Positions 1 through 9,767 of a DNA stretch of 64,000 nt are shown piece after piece (within the stretch, counting starts at the first letter, position 1; every line of letters begins with the position of its first letter). Location: the NCBI GenBank assembly GCA_039545355.1, contig BCJJ01000011.1:1210851-1274850 (forward strand). Reading direction: 5' to 3'. Below the pieces are notes generated by a model that searched no databases, had not been told where the DNA came from, and saw only the letters and a program-made list of their open reading frames with translations. The position numbers and the translations under genes were made by a program. The stretch comes from Trichosporon coremiiforme (lineage: Eukaryota > Basidiomycota > Tremellomycetes > Trichosporonales > Trichosporonaceae).

Positions 1-1
1 T

Positions 2-678
2 CCAGCAGGAGTTGCAGTCGTAGTCCCACCGGAGAAAGCGACACCGTCAAACCAAGAGAAGCTCGATAAGACGCAGGTAGTGGATATGATGGAGCTCTTC
101 ACGGGTCCGAATGGCCCGCCACCGACTGCCGACATCATCAAGATGGTCAAGTCGTGGTGTGAGACTGAGTGAGCTGCACAACGTCGCCGGGCTGACCGTT
201 AGAGCGGGCAGGAAAGCCGTATGCGGGGTGTTGAGGGAGCAGTTACAGTGCGGGGGCGACCCAGCTTTGCGTGTCAGTGTCTTCCTACCATCGGCTACCG
301 GTGTGCTGACCTCAGGCGATGCACTTCGTGCAAGCCGTTCCTCCTGCCTCGCTAGGTTGCCTTGTCGACGCACTGAATGCATTCATCAAGGACACATCAC
401 ATCCCTACGACTATGCGCTCATAGCAGCCCAGTATCGCGACTCGGCACCTTGCGGCGGCGGTAACACTGAGAAGGGCAAGTACCGCTGGGAGCAGTTCCA
501 AACCTTTGTCGGCAACCCGCGGTGTGAATGGCGGCCCGCACCCGAGGAGATCGGCAAGCCTCTGCCGTGTGTGGAGGAGCTTAAGGCGCCGGAGGGGTGG
601 CAGTGGGCGATGTTCAACAGAACAGTCCTGGACATCCATGCGTACTGTCAGAACGGGTATGAGTGGCCGTCCAAGTGA
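2..678 (+). CDS. Unknown protein, 3' end only (5' truncated by window edge)
   Basis: The reading frame is open from base 2 and begins with residues PAGVAVVVPPEKATPS. My best model is exon 2-158, a 14-nt micro-exon at 205-218, then exon 316-678 ending in TGA. The introns would be 159-204 (GTGAGA donor, CTGAC branch, TAG-AG acceptor) and 219-315 (GTATGC donor, CTGACCTCAG acceptor). All phases agree, giving KSW-SGRKA-AMHFVQAVPP across the joins. A single intron 159-334 would also keep the frame. The last exon encodes a protein-like segment with several Cys and Trp residues (GNPRCEW, GWQWAMFNR, CQNGYEWPSK). I do not recognise the family, and the N-terminus lies outside the window. It converges on the I9 protein gene, whose stop lies 240 bp downstream. 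Confidence 0.5.
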
Positions 679-918
679 GTGGGCGCGCAGGCGGGTGTGA
701 GTATAGGGTTGTTAGTGTATGAGCGGGCCAGCGTGTGAATAATCGGCAGCAATACAACTGGACATTAGAATTCATATGCTTTACGGATCGATACAGTTGA
801 CACAGGAGAGGCATGCCGGATGGCGGAGTGTGATACAGAGGGATGGACAAGCGACCTTGTCGCTGGGCGAGGCGGGCGCGGGTGCGTGAGAAGCAAGGTG
901 AGACGAGACAGCTAACGC

Positions 919-1497
919 TCAGATGCCCACGATCTGATCCTTATCGACATAGGCGACCCGGTCGTCGTTACGAATCTTGTCCAGGACTTCCTTGGAGAAG
1001 CGGCCAGAGTAGCCGAAGTAGTTGATGGCCTGGTAGAACCACGCATGCGAGATACCGCTGATGACCTGCTCGTAGTGCCTCTGCCAGTCCTCGAGCGAAG
1101 CGTGCCAAGGGTCGAACTGCTGCTGCGTGGGGTCATCCTGCGATACAGAGTGGTCCTTCTCAATGTCGCCACCCTTGTTATCGTCCTGATTCTCTGTGCC
1201 GTGGTTCTTGTCCGAGTCTCCCTCGCCGTCGCCGTTGTCGCCCTTCAAACCTGAGTCGCCCGAGTCCTTGTTGTCGTCGACACGGATACCGCCGTTGCCC
1301 GCCTCGCCGCGCAGGGGCCAGTTATCGTTCCATTCCTTCAGGTTGTCCATGTGCTGCTGGACGTCCGCGGGGGACACAGTGTCCTTGAACTTGACGATAT
1401 AGGAGTCATCGACGGTGTTTCCGTTGTCGTTGAGAGGTGCCTCCTTGGCCGCCACCAAGGCGGCAGTCGCAATCAGTGCGGGAGTGGCGAAGCGCAT
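919..1497 (-). CDS. Secreted I9 (subtilisin-propeptide-like) proteinase inhibitor-like protein
   Basis: A single exon of 192 residues. Residues 1-17 (MRFATPALIATAALVAA) look like a signal peptide. The first half of a peptidase-inhibitor I9 fold follows (SYIVKFKDTVSPADVQQHM, about 32-50). An acidic, Gly/Asn/Asp-rich low-complexity insert covers about 60-125. The second half resumes about 146-191 (FSKEVLDKIRNDDRVAYVDK). I9 domains fold and inhibit subtilases, as in propeptides and the yeast PbiB/IB2 inhibitor. No subtilase catalytic domain follows here, so a free-standing inhibitor or chaperone-like role is inferred. The signal peptide suggests a secretory or vacuolar location, unlike cytosolic IB2. 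The start is the only ATG that gives a signal peptide. Confidence 0.75.
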   Translation of the reverse strand: MRFATPALIATAALVAAKEAPLNDNGNTVDDSYIVKFKDTVSPADVQQHMDNLKEWNDNWPLRGEAGNGGIRVDDNKDSGDSGLKGDNGDGEGDSDKNHGTENQDDNKGGDIEKDHSVSQDDPTQQQFDPWHASLEDWQRHYEQVISGISHAWFYQAINYFGYSGRFSKEVLDKIRNDDRVAYVDKDQIVGI

Positions 1498-4400
1498 GCT
1501 AGCGTGAGTGCCGGGTAGTTAGTGTAGAGTGTAGAGTGTGCCGGGACGGGTGTCGTGAGTGTGGTGTTTGATGTTCGGTGAGAACGGGCGCGCATACGTG
1601 CCCGTTGTTGTCAACGGGGCCTTGTCTTGTCGTCATGCAGCAGAGAGGACGGGGAAGGATAGTGTTTCGAGCTGTCTACCGCCGCCCGCGTCCGCCCAAT
1701 ACCTCCCGGTCCTCATCAGGGGAAAGCGCGGACCAAAATGCGGAAAAGCCTCGGATATTTGCGGCGTCATCCGTTTCTAAACAGCCTGATTATGTCAAGC
1801 CTCTAAGCTTCGACTAATCTCCACAAAAACTATTCGGTAGTCCAAAGGTAGCTGCCGCGGGATATTCAACATCGATATCTCAAGATGGCAAGGACTGAAG
1901 GATTGCACCAAAGGAAGAGGTCAGACCTAGTGGAATGCAGCTTTGCAGTCAGACTGGCACGTAGCTGTACCCCTGTTCCGCCTTGTGCCACCCTTGCGCA
2001 TTCCTTCAGGGCCTTCCGAAAGCTTGTTCAGCGCTGGCTTTCCAGGCTTTGTCGTGCGCAGCCCATGCATGGTCCTACAATCTGCCGGGTTCATCGGCGA
2101 AGAGCTCTCGGTTCGCAAAGTTTGGGACGCTGCTCGACATCCCATCCTAGAGGGCCTACCGACGAGATTGCTGGAAGTGCGCGCGTGTGCTTGCACAGCT
2201 TGCCCATTCACTGTTCCTGCACTTGCTATCGGTGCACATCATCCGTGCAGGAAACACAAGGGAGGTTGCCTGTCCAGGGCCAGGGGCGAGGCGTCACGGC
2301 CCGGTCAGTTGGGTCTCGGTACGGCCCAGAGCTGGACCTGTGATGGGCCAGAGTGGGTGAGTGCAGCGAATGGGGCTTCGAGTATCTCTGTTTTGATGGG
2401 GAATCCGTGCATGCTGGAAGGAAAAGCTCTCTTCCTGAGCGCTGCCCCATATGCTTCCCTCTGGGAAGCGCTGACGAAGGAGTACGCCTTACCGCGGTGA
2501 TCGCATTCTGAAATACAATACGATCGCTGCATGCCTCATTCCGCTGGGCTTGGCAGTAGCCTACGGGTGACGAGCTCACAGGCAGACCGATTAAGTTTTG
2601 GTTGAGGTGGGTGTCGGGACCTGTGGCTTGTTCGGCGAAATATTCCAGAGCAGTGGATGCAGCCAGACTGAACTGGAGGCGACCTCGGTAGACCCAGGGA
2701 CTACCTTTGGGCCCGTTTGGGGCTGCCGGTGCTGGCGGGTGGAAACTTAAGTGCCCTTCCTGGGAAAGCGACGGTAGGGTTACGAAACGCGAGTTAGGGA
2801 GACCGCCTGAGGAAGCGTGAGGCTGAGCTGGGCCGCCACGTTCAAGCTACCAGCCCGGGAAGACTGCACGTTCCACGCGCTCTCGTTACTGTCGTACACC
2901 CGGCGGATTTAGCGACCGCGTGCGGCGCGTGCGAATAACGCTGCCCCTGCGGCTTCCTCCACGAGCAGGACTACTATCAACTTTATCTCCATGAGACTGT
3001 TAAGGAACATTAAACTGTAACGGAGGAGCTCGAGCCAATGCAGGGAGGAGAGGGTGGCACGGCAGGGAAGGTGCTTTACAGTTTATTGGAAGATACGCAC
3101 CTTATCCAATTCAACATTACGGAACGTGACACCTCGTTAAGGTTTGCAACGCCTATTCTCTCCTGGCTCTACCCAGCGAGGAACGACGCAGGAACCATTT
3201 ATCAGAGCACATTGTGCCGTGTCTCGGTGTGCCAGAAGCACCAGCGCTCCTTTCGGTGTGGTCTCTGGCATAATCCCCCGATAAACTAACGAAGGTCGGA
3301 CCGAGCTGAAAAGCTCGCCGGGATGAGACACAAGTAGTGGCCCAGTACCGAATGGAGATTGAATGGCGGCAGCCTCGAACGAACGCGCAGGGCACGCACG
3401 AACAAAGGAGGCGCCGAACATGCCGAAAACATGACGGTGTGCCGAGTCAGCGCATCGTGCCACAAATGCAGCGTACGCATGCCTTCCTGCCAAGGCGAGG
3501 GATCGATGAATCGATCTTGAATAACGACGCACTCCGCCCCCACGATTCCCATTGCGCTGGGATGGCAGACAGCACTAGCTTGCTTCCACTGTCCAGCTCC
3601 GGGGTTGCGGGTAACCCCTCTTACTCCCTCCGAACCTGTCTGTTCCCTCCCCGAAGCGTTCGAAGCGTTGGAGCCTTGGGTTTCATTACGCAAGGTGCCT
3701 TCCCAGCGCCGCTCAAGCAGCCGTACCCCGTCCCAGCCTTTCTGTTTTTGAAACCTTGGTCGACTGGTACACTCACACGGGCGGTGATGCTGCGAGCCCT
3801 TCCGTAAGGCCCCCGCTGGTATCTGTCGTACCGTCACTTTGCCGCTGTCCCGTTGAAGCCGTCCCGGCCGTAAGACCAGACGGGGAGGGCTGGGATCATC
3901 TCTCAGGGGGTCTAACCACTATCGCAAAGTCGGCTGACCGTTGCTGATGCAGATGAACTCCACTGGATCTCAGATGGACTCGCCGGCGCTAGCTAGACTA
4001 AATCAGTGGCGTCAGATTCCGCCGGCTGGGACCCAGCATTCGGCTGTACCCAAGTTTCGCCAATTTTTGCAGGCATCACTAGAAGTAGATATGAGAGACG
4101 CCGCCCAGGCGCGCTCGGCTATAGGTAACCAAGTGGGTCAAGTGGGCTGAGGTAAGCCAAGATTCAGCGCGCAATTGTGCTCGAGCCCTTCGTCCCCTTG
4201 CGCCCCTGCGGAAGTGATCGACGGACTCGCTCGAGTGCTACAACGCCGTACCAGACTGCGCCAGGATTGGTCTAGCGCACCTGCTGCGTCAGGTAGCTCT
4301 CAGGAAGAGTTATGCGGTGTCTCACATCTGCACGCTTCTTGAGCACTGGCCCGCCCAGACTCTGAGGAAGGCTTTCGGGGAGAGCCGCGTCCACGGCTGG

Positions 4401-7400
4401 TGACTGCCTCCGAGCGACAAGTCGGACGATTGCGATGTGCCCAATCGATCTGCCCACAGTGCTCGCAACTCACAGTCCGTTGGTCGAACGGTGTGGGCGA
4501 TTTTGGCAAGAGCTCTTTGCATTATTGGGCGTGCCATGTGCCGGCGCCAGTGCGCCAAACCCGAGGTAGGTGTGGGAGTGGGTGCGTACGTCGGCTAGTG
4601 ATGATTCGAGACATATTGTACCCTCCCTACACGCAACGGGCGAGACTACCAGTGTGCCTTCTATGCGTCCTGTCCTGAGATGCATGCTGTGGATCATGGC
4701 GGCGCTTCTGTGAATGTATAATGTGCTGCGTATCGCCCATGGTGCGCTCCAGCTCCACGCCAAGGACTCCAGGAGGGAGACGCAAGGACCCAAGGATTAG
4801 CAGATGTCCTGTTAAACTGGTGCTATGCTGACTTGGTGACCAAAGTGACGGAGTCAGGGAGGTTCAGGGTTAGGGTGTCAGGTCCCGAACCCAAGTGCTG
4901 TCGAAAAAGTGCCCAACCCCTGAAAGGCCCTGAAGTATGACCGAGATGATGTCTGCACTGTGTGTCGCGCACTCGTGCGTCATGCATCAGAACTGAGGCA
5001 CGGGCCAGTTGGCGAGTGAGGCGAGTCGCATCCAAACTAACGATAGAGTTTATGCAACCGCGAGAGCTTCCCTACCACCGTCGACCCACGTCCCCTCCCA
5101 CACCCACACCATGCGCGGTCTATCATGTCCTCTCAGCCCCCGCCGCCCGCTCTGTTGGAGCTGCCCGCTACAAGTTTGGTACGTAACGGTGTCTCGAGGT
5201 TAGACAACAGAGCCTGGCGAACCCAGCAGCGTCAGGCGCCAGCCGAGCACAAAACCACGCAGAGGAAGCTCCAAGTCCGCACCCCGCCCGAACTGGCCAA
5301 CGACCGGGAAGGCGGAAACGTCCCCGCTTATGCCGCTCAAATTGTGCCGTGCACCCATTTTCACGATGCCCAACACGACTTGATCAGAATGCTGTGTCGA
5401 CAATAGTCCACACGGCAGAGAATACGTCAGAGCATCCAGACCTGCAGACCGCACTCATTGTGCCCAGACGCGCGGGCAACCCATGAGGAGCAAAGCCTGG
5501 CTTTGCGTGCCACCTATCGTGAAAATTAATCCGCGGAGCCATGGCCCTGTGCTTCGCCCCTAACACCTTGTCAGCCCGGGGATGCGGAGCTGCATCAGAA
5601 GCACAGGTAGGGGCCAGGTGTGGTTCTTGGAGCTGCGCTGCGGCCCTGCATCTCCCTGTGCAGATCTCCTCTTCGGTCCAAGACCCAGGTTGTCTAGGTG
5701 AAGTCAGGTCGGTGTATGCGTAAGTGCGGGCCATACCTTGCGTCGTATCGGTGCTCCATTCCTATGGAGCAGCAGCGTGGTAGCGTGGGTGGTTCAAGCA
5801 TAGCAGCCGGTGGGTATGGACGAAGGACAGGGAGAAAGGGTCTCGGCAGCCTGGGACCGGCGACACATGTGGCCGTGGGCTGCCCTGGCCCTTGCCGCTG
5901 CCCTGTGTCGACCTGCGACACAGGGCTGCCGGGCTCTGGCGCGCGAACCGCACGCCCGCAACCCCGTCTTCCGACCAGGGCGCACTAGGCACAGAACCAG
6001 GGCATTGCCAGGCTCAGGGTCCAATATTGCTTGTTGCGCCCTTGCCCAAACCCAAACACGTAACCACTCCGTCCCGACATACTCTGTATGCTCAGAGTCC
6101 AGTGCTCAACATCCATCAGCGGCCAGTGCACAGCGCGGATCCACTGGATCCTGACGTCCTAGTCCAGTGAAGCACAGCAACGGCCAAGGGGTAAGCATAT
6201 TCGACCCGATGCACCGACTTACCGACCCCTTGTTACCTCGTTGCTGTACCCGGGTCCGCTTCCTCGAACCCGTTTGCGACTGTCGGACGGGTTCTCAGCA
6301 AGGGGTTCTGAGGTCACTGATCGCTGTTACCGTTGATCCATCACCGAAACCGCTCAACCGGGACGTCGGGTCGCTAGGCAAAGAGGGACGAAGGTGCGCT
6401 TGGCCTTGGGCATTTCGGGTCGTTGGGTATCACCACGCCCTGCACCGCCAGTGGGACCCGTCACTGTCGCTTGTGATTGCTGATGAAATGAGCAGAGGTA
6501 TCGTTTCGGTTCACTCTCCCTGCTCCCAGAAGCAAATTACCAGCCATGATCCTAGAATGCAGCTAATATCGAGGTCGCTTCCACGATGTGCGCAGTGTTG
6601 TTTCTTTTAAGGCATTGGATCGAGCCTCTGAGCTGTCACTTGCTTCACGCAGACAAACAGAGACGCAGCTGCACGCGGCACCACAAGTGGCGGTGGGCAG
6701 GCTGCGCCAGAACCGCTAGCCGCAAGATCGGAATGGAATCGAGAAGTGGGCTGTAGCGTCGCATGTCACAGCTTTGGAGCCTCTGATCCCATCCTCACTT
6801 CTGGGCCGACGCAGACTTGATGCTTAATTCAACGGGCCGGCATCCATCTTCGGAGTTCTGACGCCCGTAGTGGGCTCGTCTCACATCGGCTTAGAGGAGG
6901 GCCCAGACATGTCGGACCCAGCGACTCGATCGAGTCAAGATGAATGGACATGTGAGGCGGCGACCGCATGTGCAAGCAGAAGGGCAGTGAGTGCTGATGA
7001 GGAGGACGTGACGTACGCTTACCTTGACGACGCTTTAATCTCCGCCCTGGCAAGCAGAAGGAGCACAGACATTCACTCCCCAGTCTGCCTGGTCTGCATC
7101 GTTGTCGTTGGTCGCTCCATCCCCAAGAAACTGGCCACCCACTACAAATACTAGGCGAGATCTGTGCAGATTGTCGAGTCCTGAGTCTTTCGGCGACAGA
7201 GTATGATACTCCCGACGCTCTTGGTAATGAAATTCCGGTGAGCACGAGCAGACACTCTCGAGTGCCTGCATGCCTTCACCTAGTACGCCACCTGCATCTA
7301 CAGCCGGCGACAAAGGTCTCGCATGGTGGGTTCCGTTGTTGACCCCCCTACGCGGCCCTGCCCACCCTTCCGGATGCACAGGCGTGGCGAGCGCGCAAAC

Positions 7401-8275
7401 ATTAGCTTCCTCAGGCCCGAAGCACTGCGTCGATGGCAGGTAACGAACGTAGGGAGGGAAGAGGGAGCGAAGCGGTCAGGCTTTGGGCCGCTCGAGGCTT
7501 TCTCAAGATTGAGCGTCGCACGTCTATTTTCGCAGAGCAGCCCCGTAGACAACTCGCTGTTCGGCGCCACGCAGGAGATGGATGCCGGCGTACGGTACGT
7601 ACCGGGGACGACTAATTTGACTATTATTTCCGGAAACTACTAAACGTTCCTTTGTTCCTCGGGCGGTTCCTCGTTCGCCTCTGCAGTGTTCCTGGGGATC
7701 CTGCGTGCTGCAGCGACTGTTCAGGGTTTGGGCATAAAACAGGCATTAGACCTCCGGACCTGACGCAAAAGAGGCCCGGGGGCCTGGTGCGCCATGCGCC
7801 ACGGTCCCATCGGTACCCAGCGGCACCCAGCGGTCCTGGAACCTGGAGGCACACAAGGTACCTCCTCGCATGGCCAAGGTCCAGCTGGCTCAGGGCGCTG
7901 GCAGGAGGATTTAGGAAATGGTCGAAGGGAAGAACCTGAACCTGACGAACACGAGTCCTGAAAGCTTAGCGTCCTGAACTAACAAAGTTGCAGCAAAGTG
8001 GCGGCCGCATGCGCGATACAGGGTGCCCAGGGTCATCCGAACTAGTCGAGCACTGTGCATGGTGACCAAGGGTTGCAAGGGAAGGATCGGTACTGGCCCA
8101 AGGTTTGAGGGGCAATAGGGCACCAAGCAGCACGCAGAATGTCTCTGCTCAGGGGGCCAGGGTGTGGGCATAGGGCGCAAGGGCAGGGCGCACAGGGGTG
8201 ATACACTCCCGTCCCAACCATTGCTTGCGGACGCTCCTCCCCAACCCAACATAGCATAGCTTCGGATTCGACCCC
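1498..8275. other. Gene-free stretch of about 6.8 kb
   Basis: No ORF here has family-like motifs, a splice pattern with matching phases, or a convincing start. The open frames (up to about 190 codons) look like chance frames in GC-rich DNA. A short start-like segment at 5125 (MSSQPPPPALLELPATSL followed by GTACGT) might be a decayed or spurious first exon, but nothing joins to it. No transposase or reverse-transcriptase motif and no long terminal repeat were noticed by eye. One perfect hairpin lies at 5900-5926. Confidence 0.6.
5900..5926. repeat. Perfect 11-bp inverted repeat with 5-nt loop
   Basis: The left arm GCCCTGTGTCG (5900-5910) is the exact reverse complement of the right arm CGACACAGGGC (5916-5926). 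The loop is ACCTG. It lies in the gene-free stretch with no adjacent ORF to suggest a terminator. Its function is unknown. Confidence 0.8.
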
Positions 8276-9767
8276 GAATCCTTGAAGCCACCCAGCGACC
8301 CAACGACCCGCAACAGTCACTACCCACCTCCCACTTCCATCCAACACAAGACCGACCGTCTCTTGCTCTCTCTCCCCCCTCCTCTTCTCTCAGCACCATC
8401 ACCCCCAATCGTCGTCCGACATCCGCAATCCATTCCCCCACAGCACAGACGGCACTCAGCAGCTCCCCTCTGCCGCCCGTACTAGTCATACCTCCTTCTC
8501 CCCCCGTCCGGCAACTCGCCCGACTCCGCTCGCCGTGGGCTTGTCATATCCTCGTCAGTCGAACGACGACACACGCCCAGTCAGACTACACCCCGTCTGC
8601 GTCCAGGATCCCTTTCCCTATTGTGAGTTTGACGACTTGGAACATCCATTCCCGTGTGAGGGCGTGCGCAGAGGATCATCTCCTCTGTGTGCACCATGCC
8701 CCGCATAGGTATGACGGGGCTTCTTGCCCGCACCACCACCAGCCTACAGTGCTCGTATCCGCACCCATACGCACACCTCGTCCACGTCCCCTCCCACCAT
8801 CCCCCGCCTGCATTCTCATCGGCTGCCGCGAGGCGTCGCATGCATCGCATCGGTCTGTTCGATCTCATGCGTCTGCATTCCGTGCTGCGGCCCACACAAA
8901 CACACAGATACGAGTCACATAGCGCCGCTCCCGTGCTCACCTTGCTTCTTCGGAATCCGGCGCTGACCAACGCAGACACACACACACTCCCACTCATTAC
9001 GGGCCGTTACCGCCTCCTCCAGCCTCTAACGCTGTCGGCCCGACCGCCCTCAACAGTGACCCTGTTCCTCCGCTCGTGATTGTCCATTGTCTGTGGGCGC
9101 CCGTGCGTGCGCCTTGGACACTTTATTCCTTCTACTCCTAAACTTTAAACTTGATCTCATTATCGGTTCGAGTAATCTTTGGGACAAACCAGTCACCTTT
9201 TGTCGACCTCACTCTCACCCCACCCGGTCGCCGCCCCTCTCCTCAATCCTCGAGTCCCGACCCACACGCACCGACGCCCCGATCTGGTCTTCACGTCCTC
9301 GCGGCCGGATCAAGACTCCCACCCATCCACCGTTCTCCAGCTCTCCGAGAGCAGGCTAGGCCCGAGTCCATACACGAACACAGACGGCCGTCTGCCCACT
9401 CTGCCCAACGCCGGCGCTCATTTTGTTTGACGCGTTAACATTGCTTAGGGTGAGTCAGAACATTCCGTGGTTCGACACGGTCCGGAACGCAGCAATGTGT
9501 CTTTGCCCAGCAGCGCGAGCCTCGTTGCTGTGCTTCGCTGGGCAGTTGGATCCTCTCGATTCTCTCGGACATTGGGCCACCTTGGGCTTCGCCCTGTGTG
9601 ACCCGTAACCCACGGGTAACAGCACGGTCGTGGGTTTGTCTCGTGTATCTCGTTCTGCGTGCTCTTTGCCTTGTGTGCCCGGCCTGCTCGTCGCTCCCAA
9701 GCGTCCGTCCGAATACGCTAACTTTCCCCAGCATCTCTGAGCTTCTTCCCCCCTCACATCCCTCGAA
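8276..9767 (+). promoter_or_regulatory. CT-rich promoter/leader region of the velvet gene
   Basis: This 1.5-kb stretch directly upstream of the velvet start is rich in C and T on the plus strand (for example 8280-8500 and 9210-9330), as is usual for leaders and core promoters in these fungi. It holds several upstream ATGs with short frames. One GTGAGT at 8621 could be the donor of a leader intron. The transcription start cannot be placed from sequence alone. Confidence 0.45.

Noticed and set aside
5125..5406. 93-codon ORF with a gene-like start (MSSQPPPPALLELPATSL)
   Set aside because: A possible donor follows, but no downstream exon with protein-like sequence was found. At most a decayed gene.
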